Below are positions 44,029-52,766 of a stretch of 64,000 bases of DNA, piece after piece (the first letter of the stretch is position 1; each line of letters starts with the position of its first letter). The stretch is from Arthrobacter sp. FW306-2-2C-D06B (GTDB lineage Bacteria; Actinomycetota; Actinomycetes; Actinomycetales; Micrococcaceae). The notes below the pieces were generated by a model. That model worked only from the letters and a program-made list of their open reading frames with translations. It was not told the DNA's origin and made no database searches. The stretch lies in contig NZ_CP084560.1 in NCBI RefSeq assembly GCF_021789175.1, positions 2,170,001 to 2,234,000 of the forward strand, written 5' to 3'. Position numbers and translations under genes: made by a program.

Positions 44029-44729
44029 CGCAGGGCACCCCACGTGGGCACGGCGCCGGACGGCACCACAAGCGGCATGGCCGCCGCCGGCAGTCCCCTG
44101 CGCAGGCGCTCGACTGCGCGGGCAAAGGGGGTCCCGATGCATTGTTGCGCGGCAGCCAGGGCGTCGGCGAAATAGTCCACATCCGTCAAGACGGGCAACA
44201 GCCCCACGTCCACGCCGGCGCGGGCCAGCCGGTCCAATTGCTGCGCCCCGGTCTGCGGGGTGGACATTTCCACTCCGCGGAGCAGGCCGCCGTCGGGCCT
44301 GTGCAGGCCCAACGCCCAGAAGCCGCCGTCCGACGCCGAGCCGAACCATGCGCCGCGATGCGGTGCCGGAGCGGGGGTTGCCCAGTCAGCCAGCAGCGGG
44401 GCCAACTGGTCCCGGCATAGCTGGGGCGTGTCCATGCCCAGGATCAGCAACGGTCCGTCGGCGAGCGCACAGATGGCCGCCAGCCGCTCGTCCAGGCTAC
44501 CGGCACCCTGGGCGAATACTTCGAAACCCGCGGCGTCCCCTGGTTGCGGCGTGCCCTCGAACACCAGCAAACGCCTGGCCGCGGGAAGGGACCGGACTGT
44601 CTCCAGCGTCTGGCTCAGGCTGGTCTGGGCCAGGGCTGCGGCCTGCTCCGGGATGAGCGGGGGAGTGAGGCGCGTCTTGACCCTGCCGGGGACGCACTGT
44701 TTGGCAATGACGGCCACGGTGAGCTTCAC
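44025..44729 (-). CDS. DUF2064 family (TIGR04282-type) transferase
   Basis: 234 aa, GT-A/nucleotidyltransferase fold. MKLTVAVIAKQCVPGRVKTR is the signature N terminus; GPLLILGMDTPQL and FGSASDGGFWALGL carry the acidic metal-binding positions. Related proteins are labelled arsenosugar-biosynthesis glycosyltransferases in other bacteria. GTG start, overlapping the GT2 gene by ATGA-style 4 nt. Here it acts with GT2 and methyltransferase neighbours. Confidence 0.9.
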   Translation of the reverse strand: MKLTVAVIAKQCVPGRVKTRLTPPLIPEQAAALAQTSLSQTLETVRSLPAARRLLVFEGTPQPGDAAGFEVFAQGAGSLDERLAAICALADGPLLILGMDTPQLCRDQLAPLLADWATPAPAPHRGAWFGSASDGGFWALGLHRPDGGLLRGVEMSTPQTGAQQLDRLARAGVDVGLLPVLTDVDYFADALAAAQQCIGTPFARAVERLRRGLPAAAMPLVVPSGAVPTWGALR

Positions 44730-45550
44730 GGCGTCGCTCCTTGAGTATCGGCCGGTGGTCGTTCGGCTCGCCTGCCGCGCTCTGTCTCCGGCGTCTGCAG
44801 CGACGCGGCGGCCAATTGCGTCGCCATGTCTTTGAGGGCCGTGACAGTTCCGCGGAGTGTCCCTGTGACCTTGGACTTCCCCATGCGGGGCGCATAGTCG
44901 ACCGGGATCTCAGCCACGCGCCAGCCGTCGCGGTGGGCCTTGAGGAACATCTCCAGCGGGTAGCCGCTGCGACGGTCCTTGAGGTCCAGTCCCAGAAGTG
45001 CGCTGCGCCGGGCAAGGCGAAGGGGGCCAAGATCCGTGACAGGAATGCCGGTGAGCCGGCGCAACCGCCGGCTCAGGGCCATATTCGCCAGGCGGGCGTG
45101 GATCGGCCAGGCACCGCGGGCCGGCCGCCGCGCGCCCAGCACCAGATCGGCACGACCGGTGCGGACGAGGTCCAGCATCGGGGCCAGTTGGGCGGGGTCC
45201 AGTGAGCCATCGCAATCGCAGAAGGCGACGAACTCGGCCGTGGCTGCGAGCAATCCGGCATGCGCCGCCGCGCCAAAGCCGCGCCTCGGCTCGACGACGA
45301 CGGTGGCCCCCAGACTGGTGGCCAGGGCACCGGAGCCGTCGGTCGACCCGTTGTCTACGACGATCGCGCGGTATCCGGATGGCAAGGCTCCGAGCACCGT
45401 GGGAAGGGCCGAACGCTCGTTGAGACACGGCAGCACCACGTCCACGAGCGCTGCGGGTTGACCGCCGTCGTCGTCAGCCGGTCCGTTGGGGATGCCGGCC
45501 GTGCCGATTCCATCGTGCGGACCGCGTGAACCGCTTTGCTCTTTCTCCAC
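44726..45550 (-). CDS. GT2 glycosyltransferase (dolichyl-phosphate type)
   Basis: 274 aa. GT-A fold: VDVVLPCLNERSALPTVLGA at the start, AIVVDNGSTDGSGALA, the DxD-type VAFCDCDGSLDP, and VLGARRPARG. No C-terminal membrane helix. GTG start at 45550, 44 nt downstream of CGTAAGG. First gene of the unit GT2-DUF2064-methyltransferase. Probably adds sugar to a polyprenyl phosphate or nucleotide-derived acceptor. Confidence 0.93.
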   Translation of the reverse strand: MEKEQSGSRGPHDGIGTAGIPNGPADDDGGQPAALVDVVLPCLNERSALPTVLGALPSGYRAIVVDNGSTDGSGALATSLGATVVVEPRRGFGAAAHAGLLAATAEFVAFCDCDGSLDPAQLAPMLDLVRTGRADLVLGARRPARGAWPIHARLANMALSRRLRRLTGIPVTDLGPLRLARRSALLGLDLKDRRSGYPLEMFLKAHRDGWRVAEIPVDYAPRMGKSKVTGTLRGTVTALKDMATQLAAASLQTPETERGRRAERPPADTQGATP

Positions 45551-45594
45551 CCTTTGACCGTAGGATCCACAGGCCCCGCGCGACAGGCGGAAAT

Positions 45595-45601
45595 CCTTAC
45601 G
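45595..45601 (-). promoter_or_regulatory. CGTAAGG promoter-like element
   Basis: Reads TCCGTAAGGATT on the minus strand; 44 nt from the GTG at 45550. The 12-mer is shared with the element at 47678. Confidence 0.55.
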
Positions 45602-45628
45602 GAACCGGGACGTTTGCCCTCCGGCGGC

Positions 45629-46693
45629 CTAGCTTGGATCGCCGCGCAGCGGTGCGGTGGCGAATTCGTGCATTCCGTCCTCAAAACCGTGCTTGGGGAT
45701 CCAACCCAGCTCGGCCCGGGCCCGCGCCGAGCTGGCGGTGATATGCCGGACGTCGCCCAGCCGGAATTCGCCGGTGACCACAGGGTCAGGCGCCCCGGCA
45801 AAAGAACTCAGGACCGCCGCCATCTGTCCAATGGTGTGGACCTCCGAGGCGCCGATGTTGTACGCACTCACCCGGCCGTGCGCAATCCGGCCTGCCACCA
45901 ACGCGTCAATGGACGACAGATTCGCCTCCGCAACGTCCCGGACATGGACGAAACTGCGCCGCTGCCCGCCATCCTCGAACACCCGCACGGCCTCTCCACG
46001 TGCAAGTGCTGAGCGGAACAGGCTGGCCACGCCCGCGTAGGGGGTGTTTTTGGGCATCCGAGGGCCGTAGACGTTGTGGTACCGGAGTGCGACGGCGGTG
46101 CCTCCGGTTGAGCGCGCCCACGCGGAAGCCAGGTTCTCCTGGGCCAACTTGGAGGCAGCATAGACGTTCCGCGGATCCATGGCCGCGTCTTCGCTGACCA
46201 GCGCCGGGAGCAGCAGCTCACCGGTGGCAGGATCGCGGGGGTCAAAGACTCCGTGCTCCAGATCCTCGACCCGGCGCGGGCCGGGGCGGACCGGCTTGCC
46301 AGTTGAATCGGTGTAAGCGCCCTCACCGTAGACCACCATCGAGGAAGCCAGGACAAGATTGTCGACGCCTGAGGCCGCCATGCCTGCCAGGAGGACGGCC
46401 GTGGCCAGGTCATTGTTGCGGATGTAGTCCGAAGCATCGGAGAAGTCCACGCCGAGGCCCACTTTGGCGCTCTGGTGCACGACGACGTCCACTCCCGCGA
46501 GCGCTGCTGCCACGGCGGCCGGGTCTCCGACGTCGCCCACCTGCAGGGGCACGCCGCGAATTCCCGGCGGTCGATCCGGGTGCACAGCCGGATCCAATGA
46601 GTCCAGGATCCGGACTTCCCAGCCGCGCGCCACGGCGGCGTCGACGATATGGCTGCCGATGAAGCCGGCTCCGCCGGTGACCAGAATCCTCAT
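45629..46693 (-). CDS. NAD-dependent sugar epimerase/dehydratase
   Basis: 354-aa extended SDR. Cofactor loop MRILVTGGAGFIGSHIVDAA; catalytic Tyr-Lys in NVYAASKLAQENLASAW; substrate region LRYHNVYGPRMPKNTPYAGV. Interconverts or dehydrates a nucleotide sugar in the cytosol. Overlaps the upstream phosphorylase gene by ATGA (46690-46693), so the two are translationally coupled. Confidence 0.94.
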   Translation of the reverse strand: MRILVTGGAGFIGSHIVDAAVARGWEVRILDSLDPAVHPDRPPGIRGVPLQVGDVGDPAAVAAALAGVDVVVHQSAKVGLGVDFSDASDYIRNNDLATAVLLAGMAASGVDNLVLASSMVVYGEGAYTDSTGKPVRPGPRRVEDLEHGVFDPRDPATGELLLPALVSEDAAMDPRNVYAASKLAQENLASAWARSTGGTAVALRYHNVYGPRMPKNTPYAGVASLFRSALARGEAVRVFEDGGQRRSFVHVRDVAEANLSSIDALVAGRIAHGRVSAYNIGASEVHTIGQMAAVLSSFAGAPDPVVTGEFRLGDVRHITASSARARAELGWIPKHGFEDGMHEFATAPLRGDPS

Positions 46694-47634
46694 GGCCCTG
46701 TTCGTGTCGTACCATGGCCGGCCGGGCCGGCGGCTCCCATCACGGTGGCCACCGCGGCGGGCGGCATGAGCGCCATCCGCCACATTCCGCCGTCGTTCGC
46801 TGGCTCAGCGCCGGCCAACCCAGCGGATACTGTCCGCACCGCGTCGGACAACACCGCGAGGATCCGCGGCTGCGCGGCCGCCAGTCGGCCCAGAACCAGT
46901 TCAGCCGTCACGGGTTCGGAACCGTCATGCCCCGTGTCGGCATCCGTAATGAATGCCAGCGCGGCGAAATGCATGTTCAACTCCGCCGCGAGCATCGGCT
47001 CCGGGTACTGGGTCATGCTGATCAGCTGCGCGCCGGACTGAACCAGGGCTGCGGACTCGGCCTTAGTCGAGAAACGCGGACCATTGATGACCGCCACGGT
47101 TCCCGCCCCGGCGAAGTCTTCGCTCCGGCGCTCCAGGGCCGCGATGAGGGCTGCGCGCAACGGGGCGCTGAAGGGCTCGGCGGCGGGCAAGTGCTGGACC
47201 CCGGTGGGCAGCGAGCCGTCATAGAAGGTGTCCGCGCGGCCCCAGGTCTTGTCCAGGACCTGATCCGGTACCGCAAAAGTGCCGGTTCCGTGGCTGGAAA
47301 CCAATCCGCCCACGGCCGCGGAGGAGATAACAGCCTCTACGCCGAGGCTCCTGAGGGCCCAGAGGTTGGCGCGGTAGTTGATTTGCTGCGGGGCAACGCT
47401 GTGCCTGCGGCCGTGCCGGCTTAGGAATGCGACCACCGGGCCGTCGTCGCCGCCGCCGGGGCCGTCCGGCGCGGCCAGCCTGGCGACCGTCACGGCACCG
47501 GAGGGAGAACCGAACGGGGTCGGGATGTCCAGTGTGTCGAGCACGACGGCCCCGGGCAGCTTGTACAGGCCGGTGCCGCCTACTATTGCAATCCGTGCCC
47601 GGGGTTCTGCGTGGTCTTCGGGGAGCAGTGACAT
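46690..47634 (-). CDS. MTA/purine nucleoside phosphorylase family
   Basis: 314 aa of the MTAP/PNP family. Phosphate site in IAIVGGTGLYKL and FLSRHGRRHSVAPQQINYRA; purine site in INGPRFSTKAES; MTQYPEPMLAAELNMHFAAL is the ribose-binding Met/Glu region. Phosphorolyses methylthioadenosine or another adenosine derivative to a sugar 1-phosphate and base. Being coupled to a sugar epimerase suggests that the released sugar, not salvage of adenine, is the product of interest (inference). Confidence 0.9.
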   Translation of the reverse strand: MSLLPEDHAEPRARIAIVGGTGLYKLPGAVVLDTLDIPTPFGSPSGAVTVARLAAPDGPGGGDDGPVVAFLSRHGRRHSVAPQQINYRANLWALRSLGVEAVISSAAVGGLVSSHGTGTFAVPDQVLDKTWGRADTFYDGSLPTGVQHLPAAEPFSAPLRAALIAALERRSEDFAGAGTVAVINGPRFSTKAESAALVQSGAQLISMTQYPEPMLAAELNMHFAALAFITDADTGHDGSEPVTAELVLGRLAAAQPRILAVLSDAVRTVSAGLAGAEPANDGGMWRMALMPPAAVATVMGAAGPAGHGTTRTGP

Positions 47635-47677
47635 GACCCCATCATCCCAACGCCGGCCCTCGCCGTCGCGGGTGAAT

Positions 47678-47684
47678 CCTTACG
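47678..47684 (-). promoter_or_regulatory. CGTAAGG promoter-like element
   Basis: TCCGTAAGGATT on the minus strand, 43 nt before the ATG at 47634. Confidence 0.55.
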
Positions 47685-47723
47685 GATCCCGAACGCACAC
47701 GCTGGGACACCGGGGCCAAAACC

Positions 47724-48071
47724 TTAAACCTCTCGGTCGATTTGCAGATAGCTGAGTCCGCTCACATCGAGCCAGTACCGTGTGGGCGTCTCCACGAGGC
47801 GCAGCAGCACGCCCTCACAGGAAGCGCAGCGCACGACGATTCCCGGAGCGTCAACGTACACCATCGTCTCCCCGAAGGCGCGGACCGCGCCGCAATGCCT
47901 GCACCGTCCGATCGCGGCAACGATATCGAAGCGGAACAGTTCCCAGAGCGGTCCTGCCACCGCGTTTCCGTCCAGGTGGGGTATTGCATTGGCTACGCGT
48001 CCGGCGATGTCCTGATCCTCGAGGCCCGGATCCGTAGCGTCCGGGGAATCGGAGCCGTTGTTGCCACTCAC
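47724..48071 (-). CDS. DUF6510 family zinc-ribbon protein
   Basis: 115 aa. HLDGNAVAGPLWELFRFDIV is the family signature, followed by a four-Cys ribbon (CRHCGAV and CASCEGV). Start is the GTG at 48071, which overlaps the stop of the ferredoxin-reductase gene (GTGA); upstream frame to 48263 lies within that gene. Third member of the sulfite-oxidase-like operon; the Zn ribbon could assist assembly or electron transfer (inference). Confidence 0.88.
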   Translation of the reverse strand: MSGNNGSDSPDATDPGLEDQDIAGRVANAIPHLDGNAVAGPLWELFRFDIVAAIGRCRHCGAVRAFGETMVYVDAPGIVVRCASCEGVLLRLVETPTRYWLDVSGLSYLQIDREV

Positions 48072-48805
48072 CGGGTTCCTCCTGTTCCGCCGAAGCGCTC
48101 GGTCTTGATCGAGGCGGCGGGGTATTCCGCTCGCACGAGCCATTCCGCGACTGTTTCCACGAAGACGGTCTGGCCACAGATGAAGATGTCCGGGGTGGGG
48201 TCCTTCGGCAAGATGTTGGCCAGCAGGGTTTCCGCCGTGAGCCTTTGCGGAGCAGTCGGCCAATCCTTCGGCGCCTTCCGTGTGTAGGCGTAGTCGATGA
48301 CGAGCTTGTGGGATTCTTGGCCCAAGGTTTGGAGTTCTTCCCGATAGAAGCCCGCTTCGGGCGACTTGAGCGAATAGAGCAGCCGGAACTGCGATGGATT
48401 TTCCGATGCCTGGTGCGCTCGGATCATGGACATGAGCGGCACGATGCCGGACCCTCCGGCAATTAGCTGAACGGGGTTCTTGTCGGTCGGTTTCCAGACG
48501 AACCAGCCGCCCACAGGCCCGCGGATCTCCAACTGGTCCCCGACCGCCAGTTCCCGGACCAAATAGGGGGAGACTTCTCCGTTGGCCAATTCGTCAACGG
48601 TAATCTCCAGGGTTTCGTCCATGCCTGCCCTTGCCACAGAGTACGAGCGCACGGCCGAGTACCCGTCGTCGGCGGTGAGGCGTATGTCGATGTGCTGTCC
48701 GGCGAGGTTGCCGTTCAGGCCGTTCACCCGCAGCCCTATTGTCCTGGCGGTTTCCGTTTCGGGCATGATGCTGACGACGTCGGCCACGCGCCATAGCGTG
48801 CTCAT
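48068..48805 (-). CDS. Ferredoxin/flavodoxin-NADP reductase-like oxidoreductase
   Basis: 245 aa, FNR superfamily. FAD site RSYSVARAGMDETLEITVDE, RGPVGGWFVW; NAD(P) site LIAGGSGIVPLMSMIRAH and the C-terminal CGQTVFVETVAEWLV. No iron-sulfur domain is present. It presumably supplies electrons to, or takes them from, the adjacent molybdenum protein (48816-49412). The start MSTLWRVADVVSIMPETE is chosen at 48805, 10 bp after the previous stop. Confidence 0.93.
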   Translation of the reverse strand: MSTLWRVADVVSIMPETETARTIGLRVNGLNGNLAGQHIDIRLTADDGYSAVRSYSVARAGMDETLEITVDELANGEVSPYLVRELAVGDQLEIRGPVGGWFVWKPTDKNPVQLIAGGSGIVPLMSMIRAHQASENPSQFRLLYSLKSPEAGFYREELQTLGQESHKLVIDYAYTRKAPKDWPTAPQRLTAETLLANILPKDPTPDIFICGQTVFVETVAEWLVRAEYPAASIKTERFGGTGGTR

Positions 48806-48815
48806 CCGACGCACC

Positions 48816-49412
48816 TCATGAGTAGCGCTCCTCCCGCCACGGGTCGCCGTGGAGGTGGTAGCCGTTGGATTCCCAGAAACCAGGAACGTCATCCTGCGTC
48901 AGCTCGATGCCGTTGATCCATTTTGCGCTCTTCCAAAAGTACAAATGCGGCACCAGGAGACGGGCAGGTCCGCCGTGGGCGCGTTCAAGCGGTTCGCCGT
49001 CGAATTCCCAGGCCACCCACGCCCGGCCGCCAAGAAGGTCCGCGAGCGCGACATTGGTCGTGTATCCGCCGTAGGAATGGGCCATCGTGAACCTGCAGTT
49101 TGTTTCCACGTTCTCAAAAAGAGAATCCAGGGACACTCCCCGCCACCTCGTGCCCAGCTTGGACCAGCTGGTCACGCAGTGGATGTCCGTTTCGATGTCC
49201 ATTTGGGGCAACGCCATGAAGGCGGCCCAGGACCACGCATGGCGTTGCCCTGCCTCAGTGGTGATGAAGAATTCCCAGTCGTCAGTGGGGATCCGGGGAG
49301 CGGGGCCGGCGGTAAGGACCGGGAAGCTGCCGGTCTCATATTGGCCCGGTGGCAACGCCGGATTTCCGCTCTGCCGTCTTCCATGAAATCCAGAAGAGAT
49401 GATGCCCACCAT
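48816..49412 (-). CDS. Sulfite oxidase-like molybdopterin oxidoreductase
   Basis: 198 aa, cytosolic (no signal). YedY/sulfite-oxidase domain: DIETDIHCVTSWSKLGTRW includes the molybdenum Cys; YTTNVALADLLGGRAWVAWE and GGPARLLVPHLYFWKSAKWI are typical. Works with the FNR-like partner and DUF6510 protein in one operon. Reduces or oxidises an oxo-substrate such as methionine sulfoxide or sulfite; exact substrate unknown. Confidence 0.94.
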   Translation of the reverse strand: MVGIISSGFHGRRQSGNPALPPGQYETGSFPVLTAGPAPRIPTDDWEFFITTEAGQRHAWSWAAFMALPQMDIETDIHCVTSWSKLGTRWRGVSLDSLFENVETNCRFTMAHSYGGYTTNVALADLLGGRAWVAWEFDGEPLERAHGGPARLLVPHLYFWKSAKWINGIELTQDDVPGFWESNGYHLHGDPWREERYS

Positions 49413-49558
49413 GTACCTCCGATGCGGAGACTCAAGCCGGCTGTGCCCGGTTCCCCCACGATAGGGCAAGGGCCGGGCCGGGTCTAGACACTAAGCAAAG
49501 CCTGACCGGGTCACGCTCGTTGGTAGGTGCGCACCGCTTAGGGAAGTGAACGACGGCC

Positions 49559-50647
49559 TCACCAGCCGCCGCGCGTGGGCGTATGTCCCTTTCGGGCATC
49601 GTCCGGCATTGCCATTTCGGCACGCAGGCCCAGAAGTCGGATCGGGCGGCCCGCCTCGATTCCGGCCACGAGCTCCAAGGCCCGCGCGAGGATTTCGCTC
49701 CGATCAAAGGTCTCTGGAATCTTCTTCCCCTGGGTCGTAGTCAAGAACGGCGCGTACCGGACCTTCAGGGTCAGCCCAACGACGGGCCTGCCCTCGGCCA
49801 CAACATCCTCGAGGACATGCGCTGCCAGTTCCCGTACAGCGTCCTCCACCTGGGCCGGATCGCTGAGGTCCTGCTGGAAGGTGGTCTCGCGGCTATGCCC
49901 GCGGGCAACCCAGGGGGTGTCGTCCACTACGCTGGTGCCGTCGCCTCGTCCGAGCTGCGCGTACCAAGGACCCATTTTGGGGCCGAATTCAGGGACCAGG
50001 GCCTGGGGGTCGGACGCAGCGAGCTCGGCGACTGTGTTGATGCCGAGTTTGGCCAGCCGGGCCGACACCCTGCTTCCGACACCCCACAGCTCCTTGGTGG
50101 GCAGGTTGCCCATGACATCGAGCCAATTCCCGGCGGTGAGCCGGAAGACGCCGGCCGGCTTTCCGAACCCGGTGGCGACCTTGGCCCGGACCAGGGTGTC
50201 GCCAATGCCGACGCTGCAATGCAACTGCGTTCGCGCCAGGACGGCGGCCTGCACCTGCCGGGCGTAGGCTTCCGGATCCTGCGTCTCAACCCCTACAAAG
50301 GCTTCATCCCAACCCAGCACCTGCACCGTGGCGCCAGGCTGCGCGCGCAGGGTAGCCATCACCGTTTCGGACGCCATGAGGTAGGCCTCCTGATCGACGG
50401 GCAGGATCACGGCGTCGGGCACTTTCCGCGCCGCAATCCGTAAGGGCATTCCGGAACCCACGCCGAACGCCCGGGCTTCGTATGACGCGGTCGACACCAC
50501 AGCCCGTTCCGTGGGGTCGCCGCGACCTCCGACAATGATCGGTTTGCCCGCAAGCTCCGGCCGCCGGAGCACTTCGACCGCTGCGATGAACTGGTCGAGA
50601 TCAACGTGCAGCACCCACGGGTTTCCGCCCACACCACCGGTTGTCAT
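49559..50647 (-). CDS. dinB: DNA polymerase IV (Y family)
   Basis: 362-aa translesion polymerase. Palm metal residues in VLHVDLDQFIAAVEVL and the WDEAFVGVE segment (the usual DEA); finger/dNTP site in ASYEARAFGVGSGMPLR; HhH region LWGVGSRVSARLAKLGI; little-finger part ARGHSRETTFQQDL. The C terminus lacks an obvious beta-clamp pentapeptide, though I cannot exclude one. ATG at 50647 overlaps the stop of the reductase gene (ATGA). Confidence 0.93.
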   Translation of the reverse strand: MTTGGVGGNPWVLHVDLDQFIAAVEVLRRPELAGKPIIVGGRGDPTERAVVSTASYEARAFGVGSGMPLRIAARKVPDAVILPVDQEAYLMASETVMATLRAQPGATVQVLGWDEAFVGVETQDPEAYARQVQAAVLARTQLHCSVGIGDTLVRAKVATGFGKPAGVFRLTAGNWLDVMGNLPTKELWGVGSRVSARLAKLGINTVAELAASDPQALVPEFGPKMGPWYAQLGRGDGTSVVDDTPWVARGHSRETTFQQDLSDPAQVEDAVRELAAHVLEDVVAEGRPVVGLTLKVRYAPFLTTTQGKKIPETFDRSEILARALELVAGIEAGRPIRLLGLRAEMAMPDDARKGHTPTRGGW

Positions 50648-51270
50648 GTCTGCGCGCGCTCCGCCTCGATGTCGACGCCCGTGACCAGGTCGCCCGCGCG
50701 CTCGTAGACGAGCCAAACCGCGCCCTTCGGGAAGGCCCGGGGCTGCTGGGTGACCGCGAAGGCGGCTGGAATCGTACCGTCCCGGAAGATCCGCTTGCCC
50801 GTGCCGAAGGTCACCGGGTACAGCCAGAGATTCAACCGGTCGACGAGATCCGCGGTGAGGAGGGTCTGAAGGAGGTCGCCGCTGCCGATGACGTGCGTCT
50901 CGTCATGGCGTTCGCGGATCCCACGGACCTCGGATGCGACATCCGTCAGCACCGTTGTCCCGGTCCAAAGGGGGTCGGTCAGTGTGTGTGATGCGACATA
51001 TTTCGGCACGGTGTTGAAGCGGGTCGCGATCGGGTCATCGGCCGGTGCGGTTGGCCAGAACCCGGCGAAGATGTCGTACGTCTTCCGGCCGAGGAGAAGT
51101 GCGTCGAGGCGTTCGATGCCCGCGCCGATCGCCTCGCCGGACTCTTTGTCGAAGTATGGTGCCTGCCAGCCGCCGAACTCGAAGCCGCCCTCGCGATCTT
51201 CGTCTGGTCCGCCGGGCGCCTGGTAGACACCGTCAAGGGTGCTGAACAAGTCGACCACGATGATTCCCAT
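50644..51270 (-). CDS. Dihydrofolate reductase-like (RibD C-terminal) protein
   Basis: 208 aa. MGIIVVDLFSTLDGVYQAPG, LDALLLGRKTYDIFAGFWP and HVIGSGDLLQTLLTADLVDR are typical of the RibD_C/DHFR-like superfamily of NADPH reductases. True folate or riboflavin function is not implied; such paralogues are common and uncharacterised. Coupled to dinB by overlap. Confidence 0.92.
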   Translation of the reverse strand: MGIIVVDLFSTLDGVYQAPGGPDEDREGGFEFGGWQAPYFDKESGEAIGAGIERLDALLLGRKTYDIFAGFWPTAPADDPIATRFNTVPKYVASHTLTDPLWTGTTVLTDVASEVRGIRERHDETHVIGSGDLLQTLLTADLVDRLNLWLYPVTFGTGKRIFRDGTIPAAFAVTQQPRAFPKGAVWLVYERAGDLVTGVDIEAERAQT

Positions 51271-51426
51271 GGTGCGCTCCCTTTCATGAGGGCGGGCAGG
51301 ACATCGCGGAATCGACATCCACACGGCCCATTTTTCGGCGAGCGCGACGGGAAGGCAAGAGCCTGTAGGGAAGTCACGAATTCAATGGATTGACTCGTGC
51401 TTGTCCTTTGAGTGGGAAATCGTTGC

Positions 51427-51843
51427 TCAGTCCAGCTCATCGAACAAGCGCGACAAGCAGTCCGTGTAGTTGGTCATGGTGTCCGCGAAAGTGAGAAGTT
51501 GGACTCCGCTCTTGGTGACGGCCCCTGCCCTTCCCGTGTCTGTTTCGTTGGCATGGCAGAGTAGTGGTTCGCAACTGGTTCCGTTCGCGGTGAGTCTTGC
51601 GATTCCCCAAGGATGGCTGGGTTCGGTCACTGCGATGCCCGCTGCGTCGAAAGTGTCGCGGAGGACGTATCTCGTGACTGTCCTCCATGACTGCAGAAAC
51701 TGTGGCTGCAGCTGTTCAATGAGTTCGTCGTCGTTGCTGTCGTAAGCGCGCCTCAAGTCAGTGGATAGCTTGTCCCACTCCTGGGCGTCGCGGACCATGA
51801 GGTGTCCGGCCCGGAGACGGGCAATGGTTTCGTTCAACGTCAT
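51427..51843 (-). CDS. Hypothetical protein, 138 aa
   Basis: Soluble protein with no family recognised. LRAGHLMVRDAQEWDKLSTD and LQSWRTVTRYVLRDTFDAAG suggest mixed alpha helices. Its codon use is less biased (LLCHANETDTGRAGAVTKSG) than its neighbours, so it may be of recent arrival. Start ATG 51843; an upstream extension to 51927 has no good ribosome site. Confidence 0.65.
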   Translation of the reverse strand: MTLNETIARLRAGHLMVRDAQEWDKLSTDLRRAYDSNDDELIEQLQPQFLQSWRTVTRYVLRDTFDAAGIAVTEPSHPWGIARLTANGTSCEPLLCHANETDTGRAGAVTKSGVQLLTFADTMTNYTDCLSRLFDELD

Positions 51844-52096
51844 GGTCAGTCCCCAAACTTTCTGTCGTGTATGTTCCCGCCGGCGTAAGCAGGTCATCAA
51901 CGGAGAGAACGGACGGGAACCCGGCATGATTCCCGCATGCGCTCAGCTGATTGGAAGCGCCCATCCGAATTTGCTCGTGCCGCCGCCCCTTGAACGTCTG
52001 ATCGCTCCAGGGCTAGCATTGCCGCCACGGGACCCTGGTGTCCTTGGCCGCGGGGCCCAGCGGACACTGACATCGATCAAATTCGAGGAGACGCCC

Positions 52097-52750
52097 ATGG
52101 GCGGGACAGCGGCGCAGGCGGCATCAGCAGACCTGATGATCGACCTGATCATATCTTTGGACGGGTATGCCTCCGCCGTAGGATGGCCCGGCTGGTGGGG
52201 CCTGGAAGGGCCGGAATACCTGGCGTGGCTCGATCAGGAGGGGCAGAAGGGCTACACCTTCCTTCTCGGGGCGAGAACCTACCGGCTGATGTCCAGGATG
52301 TCGGAGGAGGCAGCGGCCCAAGGCTCGGGATTCTCCGAGGATGAGGGCGCCACCCTGACCGGCCTTGCTGCCGTGCCGAAGGTCGTCTTTTCGTCCACGC
52401 TGCAGGCACCCTTGACGTGGCCGAACTCGGAGCTGGTCACGGGGGACGCGGTCCAGGCCGTGGCGGAGATGAAGCGGACCAGGACCGGGCCGTTGAGCAC
52501 TCTCGGGAGCCTGAGCCTGTGCCGGTCGTTGCTGACCGCAGGACTCGTGGATAGATTCCGGGTGGTCGTTTTCCCGGTGATCACGGGCAGCACCGGGCGG
52601 GAGCGGATCTACGACGGCTATCCGGACGTCTCGCTTGAGATGGTGGAGAACAGGACCTTCGACGGTCGACTCCAGCTGCTCGAGTACATCCCCACGGTGC
52701 TCAGCGGTCCGCCGGGGACCGGTCGGGTGCCCGGTGACGTCCGGAGGTGA
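52097..52750 (+). CDS. Dihydrofolate reductase-like (RibD C-terminal) protein
   Basis: 217 aa, second paralogue of this family in the window. DLMIDLIISLDGYASAVGW, FLLGARTYRLMSRMSEE and TLGSLSLCRSLLTAGLVDRF match RibD_C proteins. GAGGAGACGCCC is a good ribosome site for the ATG at 52097; the frame open upstream to 51761 has no support. Function unknown beyond a NADPH-dependent reductase fold. Confidence 0.92.
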   Translation: MGGTAAQAASADLMIDLIISLDGYASAVGWPGWWGLEGPEYLAWLDQEGQKGYTFLLGARTYRLMSRMSEEAAAQGSGFSEDEGATLTGLAAVPKVVFSSTLQAPLTWPNSELVTGDAVQAVAEMKRTRTGPLSTLGSLSLCRSLLTAGLVDRFRVVVFPVITGSTGRERIYDGYPDVSLEMVENRTFDGRLQLLEYIPTVLSGPPGTGRVPGDVRR

Positions 52751-52766
52751 CACCACCGGGTCAGGC

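Noticed and set aside
50436..50446. CCGTAAGG inside dinB as a promoter element
   Set aside because: Inside a coding region and no gene begins about 44 nt downstream.
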